Of a stretch of 64,000 nucleotides of DNA, positions 22,021-31,756 are shown one piece after another. Location: assembly GCA_036924285.1 (NCBI GenBank), contig JAYKYS010000023.1, forward strand, positions 434,001-498,000. Direction: 5' to 3'. Positions within the stretch are counted from its first letter, which is position 1. The number at the start of each line of letters is the position of its first letter. The stretch is from Asterella californica (lineage: Eukaryota; Streptophyta; Marchantiopsida; Marchantiales; Aytoniaceae). The translations under genes were made by a program, and so were the position numbers. Below the pieces are notes generated by a model that had not been told where the DNA came from, did not search any database, and saw only the letters and a list, made by a program, of their open reading frames with translations.

Positions 22021-22236
22021 TCACAACAAAATGTACACCGTCATATCCCAAGTCTCTCCGTATGTTACGATTGGAAGGATCACCGGAAGCTGTAACTCCA
22101 TCACCCTCCCCATGAACTCATCACCAAAGTACGCAACTAACCACTGTCGAAAGTGATCGCGGTGGATGCAATGAAGCTTGATGTGAAACGGATTCGGGAA
22201 AGGAAGATCCGGAGCCGGTAACACACCTCCGTCCAT
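22021..22236 (-). CDS. LTR ORF alpha, element A 3' LTR (71 aa, unknown)
   Basis: The 71-codon frame starts at ATG (22236). It shows FPNPFHIKL, HFRQW, YFGDEF, LPVILPIVTYG and a WDMTVYILL end. The element E LTR has an equal-length counterpart with shared MD-G, NPF-IKL, HF-Q, FG, PVILP-VTYG and WD-TV-IL residues. Parts align with ORF beta as well (FG-x-E, RV, P-V-I-x-P), so alpha and beta may be diverged tandem copies of one domain. Function unknown. Confidence 0.5.
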   Translation of the reverse strand: MDGGVLPAPDLPFPNPFHIKLHCIHRDHFRQWLVAYFGDEFMGRVMELQLPVILPIVTYGETWDMTVYILL

Positions 22237-22558
22237 AACCACCACTCCTGCAGTTCCTCACTCCTCCATGCAGATCACCGAGAACCTTTACGAATCACCC
22301 GCTGAGAGAGAATATCGTATGAACCTTCGACCCACCATTTTATACACAAATGTGACGACAAGGACCACTAAAGTGAACGCGCACAGATCTATGACTTGGC
22401 ACGTTCCTCTACCGTGCGATCACTTAAACAGATAATCACAAACGTGGCACTCATCACACTGTTCGGCGAGTTACGCGATACGGTTCACGAAACACGGAAA
22501 AGAAACACAACATAGGTTACACAGGAATTTCACACAGGAGTCGAACCACAATACGACA

Positions 22559-22572
22559 TCCACCCTTTCTAA
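22559..22572 (-). promoter_or_regulatory. Probable polypurine tract of element A
   Basis: The minus strand reads AGAAAGGGTGGA up to the first base of the 3' LTR. The equivalent positions in C and E are also purine-rich on that strand. Confidence 0.5.
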
Positions 22573-22621
22573 ACCTGCGCATCCTCTGGTATGCGTCAAC
22601 ACTCACAAGTTGTGGTCGGCA

Positions 22622-25600
22622 TCACACTATATCTTCATCTTCTTCACTGATGTTGTCGTTGGCAATATCTTCGTCATCCAAATCTTCTCCGTCATCATCC
22701 AAGATATCAAATTCTGCTCCGACTTCCTCCATGCTTATCCCTTCATCTCGCTTCTTGAAGAGTTTCACACGCTTGCCTGCAATGGGAACCTTGAGCTCTG
22801 CCCCATCAAGCTCTCTTAGTGAATATGTGGCATTGTCAAGCACGACAAGAACCACATACGGGCCAAACCATCGCTTAGAGAATTTTCTAAGCGCACTGTG
22901 TTGGTTGTCCAAGCTACTATCGTGGACCAACACCCAATCTCCTTCTTTAATCTCCTTCGGCCTTAATCGATGACGCTTATCGAATCTGTCTTTGTTTCTC
23001 AAGCGCGCCTCTTTCAGCTTCTCCAATGCAATCTCTACATCTTCAGGTCTTCTCTCTAGTTGACGGATTCGGACAGCAAGAAGATCTTCTGTAGACATAC
23101 CATCCTCCCAAGGTAGAACACTCCAAGTGGGTATATGCTCCTCAATGGGCATGATAGGTTTCTGCCCATGCATCAACTCTGCCGGCATATATCCCGTAAC
23201 TGAACTATGAGTCGAACGATCAGCCCATAATGCAAACGGAAGAAATCTTGGCCATTCTCTTGCCCTCCCCTTGCAAGCTTTCACAATAGCTTTCACAATA
23301 GGAGGATGACCACGTTCACTCTTCGCATTACCTTCCGGATTGTAGGCTGTGGTGAGAGCTAACTTCACACCACACCTCTTGAAGAACGCTTTAGCCTCAT
23401 CATTGTTCAGCTCCCCTCGATCAGCCGTGATCTTCCCAACACAACCATATCTACAAATCACATCTTCCAACAAGAATTTGCAGACTCCCTCTGTGGATTT
23501 TGTCCGTAAGGCTCGCCCTTCCACTTGGTTGGACAAATCCTCACGTGCCAAAACTAAGTAACGCATCTGCCATATACCAACTGGCATAATAACAAGATCT
23601 ACTACCCACTTATAATGCATTGCAAGTGGATAAGTAGGATGTAACCCATCTCGATGCCGAATTCCTGAATACTCTTGACAAGTTTGGCATGTCTCCACAA
23701 ATTGAACTACATCTCTATGCATGTTACGCCACCAATATCTCTCCTTCAGCTTTGTAAAGGTGGCATAAATACCTCTATGTCCTGCCCACAAGCTCTCATG
23801 AAACTCCTGCATGAGTAACTTCTGCATGTCAACCTTGCACACAACCCTTTGTGGCATCTTACCACCTTGCTTAGCATGTTTCCACAAATAACCACCTTGT
23901 AGCAAGTAGTTATAAGCCTTCCTCCTGATTTGTTTAAAGTGAGCATCACTCCATCCTGGCTGTCTAGTCAACAGGCTTAGATAGCGTCCTATGTCTATCC
24001 ATTCTCCTTCATATAGCTCCTCCATGAACGGTTTCAAATGCTCACTCTCACCTCCTTGAGCTCTACAGAAAACAGTAGTACCAACGTCTTCTATATCTTC
24101 TATCATCTCCTCCTCATCCTCATACCTCGCACGAGATAACATATCAGCTACTGGATTGTTCTTCCCCGCTATGTGTCGGAACTCAGGATTTAAGGACTTG
24201 ATGTAAGCAATCCAGCGTAGCATAGCAATATCAAGAGTGTTACAGTTTGTAATCATCCCTAATAGTGGTAAACAATCTGTTTCTACTATTACTGGCGCTC
24301 CAATCAGATAGTCCTTTTCAGCTTTCATAGCTGTAACTACTCCCCATAACTCTCTCTTCACTTGAGGATAGTTTCTATGTCGCTCACTCAACACCTTTGC
24401 TCCAAATCTGACTGCAAACCGATTCTCTTCTTCATCATCTTGTCCTACTGCCCATCCAATGGCTATCGGACTAGTATCAACAGTAAGTATCACTGGTTTG
24501 CTATCCTCGTAGCTCACACGACGAAGTATAGGTGGAGAAGATAACAACTGCTTCAATCTCTGAATCGCCTCAGTATGCCGCTCCTCCCATGCAAACCTCT
24601 TGTGCAACAGATCGTAAAGAGGATCAGCCACATGTGCAAAATGTGGAATCCACACATGATAGAAGACACAAGCTCCAAGAAACCTTCTCACCTCTGTTGT
24701 TGAACCACAAGTATCCTTCATCCGTCGTATAGCATCCACTTTACCAGGATCAGGCTTGCGTCCAAACCATCCACATAGATGCCCCACAATCACAACTTCT
24801 CGCACTCCAAATGAAGACTTAGCACCTGATAGTGTCAAGTGCGCCTCTTCAAGTCGTGATAAGATTTTATCACAATCTGAAATGTGATCAGCAACAAAGT
24901 TTCTACACCCCTTCTGATCCATTGTCTCATCTTTCTCCTCCTCAACGCATCCCTTAATTGGAATGTCATCCAAGAAAGGCATGGTCTTCTCAGGAATGAA
25001 CTCACGGAGAACCTTGTTCATCCCGTTCATCATGTGCGCTACCGAGTTTGTTGCTCCTTGTGGTAGTGTGCACATTCTGACCAACCCCAACGGTGTCCTC
25101 ATGGTGGTGATATCTCTACTCTGTTCAGCAAGTTGAAACTGATCGTATCCAGAGTAAAGATCTCCTATAGAGTAAATAGCCCTCCCAGCAAACGCTTCAG
25201 CAAACTCTCCGACGATAGGTCCTATGCCTGTATTTCTGATGGTCACTTGGTTCACAGGTTGCATATCTTGGATGAACCGTAATGCACCACTCTTCTTTGG
25301 TACTGTAAACCAACGACTAGAGTATGGTGCAAACGATGGTTCTAAGATCTTCATCTGCATCTTCTCCTTCAAGAGCTCTATGAGTTTCGGTAGATGCGCT
25401 CTAGGTACAGGAATTGGCCTCAAATCCCAAGGAGCATGTGGAACTGTGAATATGATCATTGGCGCCACAATGCTAGGATCTACACATCCGATTTCTGAGG
25501 CTTCAAAAGCAAAAGCTTTCCCGTGCCTAGTTAATATCTCCCTAAACCTATTCTCCTCCACAGACAAAAGAAAATCTGCTGAACCAACCTTCAACTCCTT

Positions 25601-26029
25601 GAGCGTAGCTTCAGTGAACTTGTGACCGACCCTGCTAAGATCTCTCAAGCTTTTCTCCTTCGAAGATTGTTGGACTCGCTGGTTAGAATCACTAGGTAAT
25701 GGCTGAGCAACAAGTTTTACCTTCTTGTCTACCGTTTTGTACCTAGTATCAACTCTAACTTCAGGATCTACGAATGACTCTATAGCTGTATAGAGCTCCC
25801 TAGAGTGTACTTCCACCACATGATCCTCATCTTCTTGCTCATGCATAGCAAGTTCATCGATGAAATCTCCCAATCCTAACTCCAAATAAACACCTTCTAT
25901 CTTATCATCCTCTTCAAGCACACCAACTCTCTTTAGATCTTTTTCAGTTTTTCGTACAACTTTCTGCTCCCACTTCTGCAAGTCAGCAAGTCGTGTATGT
26001 GTAACAAATCCACTCCCAGAAAATCTCAC
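22622..26029 (-). CDS. Element A pol: RT, RNase H, integrase
   Basis: The frame is open for 1,135 codons. RT spans about residues 200-440, with PWDLRPIPVPRAHLPK at its start, GDLYSGYDQFQL (motif A), LPQGATNS (motif B) and FLDDIP (motif C, with Pro instead of the usual Ile-Leu). RNase H follows (DTSPIAIGW near 518, ETDCLPLL, HIAGKNNPVADMLSR near 625). Integrase has an HHCC finger (GHRGIY ... CQTC near 745-780), catalytic Asp in VVDLV near 810, Asp in TADRGEL near 866 and Glu in KSERGH near 908, then a GPY/F module (RWFGPYVV near 1055) and an acidic tail. No chromodomain is seen. All catalytic residues are present. The codons upstream of about residue 20 abut the inserted LTR-like segment, so the natural start is uncertain. 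Confidence 0.92.
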   Translation of the reverse strand: MRFSGSGFVTHTRLADLQKWEQKVVRKTEKDLKRVGVLEEDDKIEGVYLELGLGDFIDELAMHEQEDEDHVVEVHSRELYTAIESFVDPEVRVDTRYKTVDKKVKLVAQPLPSDSNQRVQQSSKEKSLRDLSRVGHKFTEATLKELKVGSADFLLSVEENRFREILTRHGKAFAFEASEIGCVDPSIVAPMIIFTVPHAPWDLRPIPVPRAHLPKLIELLKEKMQMKILEPSFAPYSSRWFTVPKKSGALRFIQDMQPVNQVTIRNTGIGPIVGEFAEAFAGRAIYSIGDLYSGYDQFQLAEQSRDITTMRTPLGLVRMCTLPQGATNSVAHMMNGMNKVLREFIPEKTMPFLDDIPIKGCVEEEKDETMDQKGCRNFVADHISDCDKILSRLEEAHLTLSGAKSSFGVREVVIVGHLCGWFGRKPDPGKVDAIRRMKDTCGSTTEVRRFLGACVFYHVWIPHFAHVADPLYDLLHKRFAWEERHTEAIQRLKQLLSSPPILRRVSYEDSKPVILTVDTSPIAIGWAVGQDDEEENRFAVRFGAKVLSERHRNYPQVKRELWGVVTAMKAEKDYLIGAPVIVETDCLPLLGMITNCNTLDIAMLRWIAYIKSLNPEFRHIAGKNNPVADMLSRARYEDEEEMIEDIEDVGTTVFCRAQGGESEHLKPFMEELYEGEWIDIGRYLSLLTRQPGWSDAHFKQIRRKAYNYLLQGGYLWKHAKQGGKMPQRVVCKVDMQKLLMQEFHESLWAGHRGIYATFTKLKERYWWRNMHRDVVQFVETCQTCQEYSGIRHRDGLHPTYPLAMHYKWVVDLVIMPVGIWQMRYLVLAREDLSNQVEGRALRTKSTEGVCKFLLEDVICRYGCVGKITADRGELNNDEAKAFFKRCGVKLALTTAYNPEGNAKSERGHPPIVKAIVKACKGRAREWPRFLPFALWADRSTHSSVTGYMPAELMHGQKPIMPIEEHIPTWSVLPWEDGMSTEDLLAVRIRQLERRPEDVEIALEKLKEARLRNKDRFDKRHRLRPKEIKEGDWVLVHDSSLDNQHSALRKFSKRWFGPYVVLVVLDNATYSLRELDGAELKVPIAGKRVKLFKKRDEGISMEEVGAEFDILDDDGEDLDDEDIANDNISEEDEDIV

Positions 26030-26035
26030 AACTCA

Positions 26036-26965
26036 TGTACAAAAAGCACTTTTTTTCTCTAGCGAGAGTACCTTCTCAAGTGTACCACTATGTCCTCGCT
26101 CTATAGCAGTACTTGTCAAAAATCCTTGAACTCCTCCGTGACCTTAGGCAAGGAGCCACCCCTCAGATAATCTCTGTTCTGTGACCCTCAAGCGTGCTAC
26201 CGGTCCTGTCTCTCACCCAGGGTAAACCTCTGATGGTCTTTGGTGAGGCGCATCATAGAACTAGGAGGCCTCTGCTAAATCCAACTCTCGACATATTCAT
26301 CTCACTTCCTCACTCGGAACCAGAACTCTCATGGAGGCATAGAGATGAGAAAAACACACCCTTTATAGATATGGCCTAACGGCTTCCAAATACAAAGCAA
26401 AGGGAGGATGAGAGATCACTCCACAACCCCTCTATTTATACTACTGCAGATTTACCATGGTAACTACTTGTAAATCTAATTTACTGCAATTTACCGAGAC
26501 CAAGTCAAAGGTAAAAGTCCTAAGTCAAGAGTAGATTTCTCCTCTTTTGACTCTACTCTAATAATTAGGATTCTTCTAGAAGTATAAAGGAATCTTTGAA
26601 AGGAATCTCGGATTGCTCCTTACAAGACAAAATACTAACACATAATTGAGCCAAAAAGGTCAACAACCCTCTTGATTGTTTGACCCTTAAGTCTCTACAA
26701 CCAATAAAAATCAGTCACGCATAAGACAAGAGTGTATTATTCACATCCTTGTCATTTTATGCACAATCAAACAAAATAGTAGTTCTCACACTTTAGAATA
26801 TTCTAATATTCTGTCCTCAAATACCTCCAACTCTAACTGTGACTACTCCTAGTTATCTGTCACTAACTTAGAGTATGGTCTAGCCTTGAGACTTATTTAG
26901 AAGACTCACCACACATAGTTATAACTATCCATATATTTACTACTATGCAACCCCTAGGTGTTACA
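26036..26965 (-). mobile_element. LTR-like insertion (solo LTR?) between A protease and pol
   Basis: On the minus strand this 930-base block starts TGTAACACCTAGG and ends TTTTTGTACA, so its ends are TG...CA with a TGTAACA/TGTACA inverted terminus. A TATAAATA box lies at 26433-26440, about 530 bases in, followed by a GC-richer leader, the layout of an LTR promoter. It contains no coding frame and interrupts the protein-coding region just after the NHERN block of protease. The flanks (GGAAC and TGAGT) do not match, so no target duplication is seen. A solo LTR with a flanking deletion or a recombination product would both fit. Confidence 0.5.
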
Positions 26966-27355
26966 GTTCCGCTCGTGGTTTGCTGATACAGTTAGAAACA
27001 GTACCGCTCTCTTGCCATCCTGACTTCTGATCCGCGCATAAGCAGATCCATCATCCAAAACCTTGGTCTCCATCCTCACAGCTGTAATGTAAGGTTGACC
27101 GAGTATCACCGGGTATGACGTACTATCTTGAACAAAGAAGTTTTGTTCAATAGTTACATCTCCCACCTTTACTTTCACATCAGGACAAGCTCCATAGAGT
27201 TCTCCTCGTGTGTTGTTCGCTGTTCTGATCATCCAACCATGATCTATATCAACAGGCCATCCACCTTGCTTGTAGATGTCCTTAGAGACAATATTGATCT
27301 CTGATCCATGATCAATGAGAGCAACCACCGGATCTGTCATCTCTCCTACCTTCAC
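26966..27355 (-). CDS. Element A protease domain
   Basis: A retropepsin-like domain of about 130 codons begins in a frame upstream of a VVALIDHGSEINIVS active site, where DHGS stands in place of the canonical D-[ST]-G-A. Other blocks are GELYGACPDVKVKVGD, NFFVQ, PVILGQPYI, RMETKV and RSQDGKR. The same blocks occur in elements C and F. It ends a few codons after NHERN because of the insertion that follows. A stop separates it from the gag frame near 27430. Confidence 0.85.
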
Positions 27356-27433
27356 TAAGGCTTCGGTAGTAGCTCTAGCCCAATGTCCTCTAGTGTAATG
27401 ACTAGAGACCTTGTCATCACTATCATCTTCAAA

Positions 27434-29287
27434 TCAAACCTTGCGGTTGATGCAGCATTGAGCTAGTTCTAACTCTTCCTCTCTTGATATCCTTGTGTCT
27501 AATGCATTAGACACAGCGGTTTCTCCTGCCAATTGCCTTTTTCGTTTGATGGTGTCAATAATGACATCATGAAACTCTCTCTTGGCAATCCCAAGGATCT
27601 CTCGCAAGGTAAACTCGATCTTGGCATTGAGTACTCTCTCTTCTAGTACTCCTTTCAGATCCGTAGCAGCTTCAATATCAGACTGAAGCTTGTATGAAGG
27701 AGATTTACCTTTCTCCTTACCTCTGCTCTTCTCTGACTTCTCGGGAGTAGAGGATATGACCTCTTCCATAGTCTCCTCTGGTAGAGACATGATCTCCGGT
27801 CTGAACTTTTCTCCTCTTGTTTGCCTCTTGAGAGCTGTTCTCTCTTCGCTAGGGCCTGCTTCATCTCGTTTGCGCTTCTCCTCCATGAGAGCCTCATGTT
27901 GACTCTTCGCCAAATAAGCGTGAACAGACATTGTATCCACGGGATCATCCCATCCAGTAGCACCCCTGATTGCCGTGGCTGTTCTGAGCAACTCCTCCCT
28001 TGCCATTTTCCCCCTTTTGTTCGTGCTTACCGCATGGCTCCACATATCAAGAGTATCTCCATCCTTCTTAGAAGCACTTCTTTCTCGTACTACCTCAACT
28101 CCATAAGTAGCAGCTTCTACCGACGCAGTAGCATGTTGAGATAGATACTCCTCCAGTACTTGCTTCATTCCTCCTTTCCCGAAGTTGGTTCTAAGAATCT
28201 CTCCGTTATCCTTCAAAGCAATCTTTCCTTCCTTCCAATAGACTACTCCATCTCGTAGAGTTTTGGCAAAATCACCACACTCTCTTCGAGCATGATCAGA
28301 ACTATCACACCAAATGCATCTCTGTACATAATCTTGCTTAGGAGCAAGTTTGGTATCATGTGCTCCTCCCTTCTCTTCCAACCTTGCTAACTTGATCTGC
28401 AAGTCCCTCATCCCTTTTACCAGCTCTTCCATAACATCTCTTAGCGGTGCAACTTTCGGGACAGGAATAGTAGGAAGTGGAACTTGAGGTACATGCACAA
28501 TAGGTGCTTGCACATTGGGTACCATTGGTTGTCTACGAGGTACTATGATCGGTGGCGGTCTCTCTTCTTGTCTTACCACCACCTTCCCTCTTCGGTACTC
28601 TCGTTTGGCAAGTACACTCACTGCTTCAGAGACTTTTCTCCAGTCAGTCGTGAGTCCGTTGTCTTCCATCCTATCTTCCAGAAGCAGTTCCAACTCCCTT
28701 TGTAATTCCTTGTTGGCTGCTTGTAGAAACAACTCCACCTTGTCGTTCTCCAATGTGAGCTTCTCCATCCGAGACAACTGAAGGAATTGTCTCTCATACT
28801 CCCGAAATAGCTCTGTGGCAACAAGCCCTTTGTTGGGTTTGTTTACCCACTCCATGAATGACTTCTTAGTCACTCGGTCTGCATCTTCTAAAGAATACTC
28901 TTCTTTCAGCTGAAGAGTAAATCCTTCCCACGTAGCACCATGAGATCGGATGATGTCCTTCATGTGCTCTCGTAGTTCAAGTACGACAGCAAGCGCAAAT
29001 GTACTCACCATCTCTCTTTCAGGCACCTTGCTTAACTCCATCTCTCGGGAATAGTACTTTAGGTACTTGGATATGTTCTTCCCATCAAACTGATCTAGCA
29101 ACCCCACAACAGATTGCAAGGCTTTAGTAGCCATTGCTTCTTTCCGTTCAGTGGCTTGCTGTTGTTGCATTACTAATGCAAATGCCTCAAGCAATCGCAT
29201 ATCAGACCGTGAAAGCTTGGTCACCTTTGGAGCCTCTCCAGACGTAGAAGCCTCATCTACGTAATGACCCAACCCTTCAATGTCCAT
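27434..29287 (-). CDS. Element A gag
   Basis: About 617 codons from the ATG at 29287 (MDIEGLG). The N-terminal half is the capsid-like domain (FDGKNISKYLKYYSREME, WVNKPNKG, LEDRMEDNG). A Pro-rich linker near residues 245-285 leads to a CCHC knuckle, CIWCDSSDHARREC, near residue 325. The C-terminal part carries SYKLQSDIEAATDLK and ILGIAKREFHDVIIDTIKRKR, shared with C, E and F. It forms the virus-like particle that packages element RNA in the cytoplasm. The frame is intact. An in-frame GTG 18 bases earlier is less likely as a start. Confidence 0.88.
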   Translation of the reverse strand: MDIEGLGHYVDEASTSGEAPKVTKLSRSDMRLLEAFALVMQQQQATERKEAMATKALQSVVGLLDQFDGKNISKYLKYYSREMELSKVPEREMVSTFALAVVLELREHMKDIIRSHGATWEGFTLQLKEEYSLEDADRVTKKSFMEWVNKPNKGLVATELFREYERQFLQLSRMEKLTLENDKVELFLQAANKELQRELELLLEDRMEDNGLTTDWRKVSEAVSVLAKREYRRGKVVVRQEERPPPIIVPRRQPMVPNVQAPIVHVPQVPLPTIPVPKVAPLRDVMEELVKGMRDLQIKLARLEEKGGAHDTKLAPKQDYVQRCIWCDSSDHARRECGDFAKTLRDGVVYWKEGKIALKDNGEILRTNFGKGGMKQVLEEYLSQHATASVEAATYGVEVVRERSASKKDGDTLDMWSHAVSTNKRGKMAREELLRTATAIRGATGWDDPVDTMSVHAYLAKSQHEALMEEKRKRDEAGPSEERTALKRQTRGEKFRPEIMSLPEETMEEVISSTPEKSEKSRGKEKGKSPSYKLQSDIEAATDLKGVLEERVLNAKIEFTLREILGIAKREFHDVIIDTIKRKRQLAGETAVSNALDTRISREEELELAQCCINRKV

Positions 29288-29325
29288 GGTGGCAAAACCA
29301 CACACGTATCTCTCACCCTAGACTT

Positions 29326-29343
29326 TTCACGTCGAGTTCACCA
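29326..29343 (-). promoter_or_regulatory. Primer-binding site of element A, tRNA-Trp type
   Basis: The minus strand reads TGGTGAACTCGACGTGAA three bases inside the 5' LTR. This is complementary, apart from one base, to the 3' end of plant tRNA-Trp as I know it (…TTCACGTCGGGTTCA-CCA). Confidence 0.65.
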
Positions 29344-31003
29344 GCTATCGTATAACGTGTTTTTCTGTCTAGGAATACACGGGGTATATGGCTGTGCAGA
29401 GATATGTGGATTGACAAGGTTGGATCTAGATCTGGATGTTTCCACTCAAATGTTTCACTATCTACTCTTCTAGCCTGAGTGACCTTGTATCCGCTCGTCT
29501 CAAGTTTAAAGCTTGCTACGATCCAAGATTACGTATAGGTTGCATAAACTTGTGTTACAAACAGATCTTTTGTATTCTAACTAAAAATACTCAGATCTGT
29601 ATTATCTAACTGAAGTTATTCATCTATATCACTGGAAGCCTGACTTCTGAATAGCTCCCCAGCGACGCTAACTGGTCATCAATCCAACTATCACAACTTC
29701 ATAGTACAATCAGAAGATACTAAGATCACTCAATCAACTTGATAGAGCATCGGTACAACTTGCTGTACACCCTGGTCTACCAAGCATTCCAGCAAGGTAA
29801 AGCATGCATACTCCAAAACACTATTCAGATCTCAATATAGCACCAACGGCGGTAGTACCTGGCAGCTCCGAGAACCCAAACAGCGGCTTAAGACTCATGA
29901 CGACTCCGTTCTCCTTCATCACCAAGAGCTGAAATCAGCCCCCACACCCTCCAATGTCGAATTGCATGCAGGCATGGCAGTTTCAGCAACAAACTCCTCT
30001 CCAAATTGATCGAAAATGACCAAAATGATCATAGATGATACCGAAAAAACCCGAAATTGCTAATAACAGAAGTATTTTCGAACTTTGAGACCTCAGTCCT
30101 TCCAAACCACTCGACCAATGATGATCAAACTTCACAGGAAGCTTGATTGGACCCTTCACTCCTACACTGAACAATTTTCAGCTCGAAATCTCAAACCAAT
30201 TCTCAGATATGGATCAAACCGTAATCTGTGCTAACTTCAGAGCTTTACAGACCCAGGTACATTTGATCCAAGATTCTGAACAAACTACTCGATCATTTGA
30301 GGTGAAACTTCCCAAGTATCTTACTGATAAGACATCCTTCAATCCTGGAAAGTTTCACTCAGAAATTCGACTCAGATCTTAAGCAATAGCAAACTATCCA
30401 TGGCTATCACAGTTCGCTGTCCCCGCCTTATCCCATCTGCACTTCTCAACTTCAATCGGTCGGTTCAGAATCCAAATCGATCAAGAACCTGACGAAATTG
30501 ATATCAAAATGACCAGCACGTCGTCAGCTCTCCAACCCAACAGACAGCTCCTAAAAACTCTTCGCGAGTCTCTCGGAACAACCAGAAACGTAGCAGTAGG
30601 TACGAATTTCACCCCCCTCCACTCAATCGATCATAACGCGCTCATACTTTCATCAAATCGATCGATTCTTCAGCCCAGATTGTAGCCCCGGTCGAGAGCT
30701 CTCCAACCATACCCTTCGTTTCGCGAATGGACTTCTGAAGCCTCCAGAAACCACAGAAACGTCGAGAGGATCAGCTAGAACACCATTGGTCCAAAAGTGG
30801 ACCAATAAGAGCAAAAAGAACTTTACTTTTTGTCTTTTCTCCTCTTAACTTTTCCCTTAGAACGAATTTTTACTCTCCAAAGAGACACAAGACATCAACA
30901 ACACTCTAAGACTTCACAAAATCCTTCAGATATGTCGCTGGATTCTTCGCGGTCCGTAACTACACAGAAGCGCTCAACCAGAATGAAACCAGTGAGCTGC
31001 AGA

Positions 31004-31207
31004 CTAATACAACGTCAATATTACAATTTGGAAACGTTCTACAATAAAAGGTATGACAAAAGGAAACGGTGAAGCTATCACTCGATTGTAATATTCTTGC
31101 CCGAAGTTTCTCACGATCCAAGCCCCATGATTGATCTTCGGTCTGCAATGGCACCGGACATCGACCCAAAGATTGAAAGGAACGTTCGATGGATAGTTGA
31201 GATCCAT
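31004..31207 (-). CDS. LTR ORF beta, element A 5' LTR
   Basis: Identical frame to the left copy with a V-to-I change near the end (FQIVILTLY). Both LTR copies of A keep the frame open. Confidence 0.5.
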   Translation of the reverse strand: MDLNYPSNVPFNLWVDVRCHCRPKINHGAWIVRNFGQEYYNRVIASPFPFVIPFIVERFQIVILTLY

Positions 31208-31213
31208 TGTTCC

Positions 31214-31429
31214 TCACAACAAAATGTACACCGTCATATCCCAAGTCTCTCCGTATGTTACGATTGGAAGGATCACCGGAAGCTGTAACTCCATCACCCT
31301 CCTCATGAACTCATCACCAAAGTACGCAACTAACCACTGTCGAAAGTGATCGCGGTGGATGCAATGAAGCTTGATGTGAAACGGATTCGGGAAAGGAAGA
31401 TCCGGAGCCGGTAACACACCTCCGTCCAT
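31214..31429 (-). CDS. LTR ORF alpha, element A 5' LTR
   Basis: 71 codons from ATG 31429, identical to the left copy except one G-to-R change in FMRRVM. It begins about 323 bases into the LTR. Confidence 0.5.
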   Translation of the reverse strand: MDGGVLPAPDLPFPNPFHIKLHCIHRDHFRQWLVAYFGDEFMRRVMELQLPVILPIVTYGETWDMTVYILL

Positions 31430-31756
31430 AACCACCACTCCTGCAGTTCCTCACTCCTCCATGCAGATCACCGAGAACCCTTACGAATCACCCGCTGAGA
31501 GAGAATATCGTATGAACCTTCGACCCACCATTTTATACACAAATGTGACGACAAGGACCACTAAAGTGAACGCGCACATATCTATGACTTGGCACGTTCC
31601 TCTACCGTGCGATCACTTAAACAGATAATCACAAAAGTGACACTCATCACACCGTTCGGCGAGTTACGCGATACGGTTCACGAAACACGGAAAAGAAACA
31701 CAACATAGGTTACACAGGAATTTCACACAGGAGCCGAACCACAACACGACACCACT

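Larger units (their letters stand above)
20154..22558 (-). repeat. Element A 3' LTR
   Basis: On the minus strand the LTR starts TGTCGTATTGTGGTTCG. It ends ACACGTTATACGAT, so the right terminus lacks the usual CA. The purine-rich stretch AGAAAGGGTGGA lies directly upstream of it. The LTR contains the two small ORFs alpha and beta. Confidence 0.85.
20154..31751 (-). mobile_element. Ty3/Gypsy element A, 11.6 kb, nearly complete
   Basis: Two LTRs of exactly 2,405 bp (20154-22558 and 29347-31751) enclose gag, protease and pol on the minus strand. By eye they differ at roughly 20 positions, about 99% identity, so the insertion is recent. Flanking pentamers CCGCT (20149-20153) and CCACT (31752-31756) form a five-base target duplication with one change. 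Removing the element rejoins the gag frame of element B. The primer site fits tRNA-Trp. Between protease and pol a 930-base LTR-like segment is inserted, so the element may no longer be autonomous. Confidence 0.9.
29347..31751 (-). repeat. Element A 5' LTR
   Basis: Same length and about 99% identical to the left LTR. It should drive transcription of the element leftward. ORFs alpha and beta are both intact here too. Confidence 0.85.
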
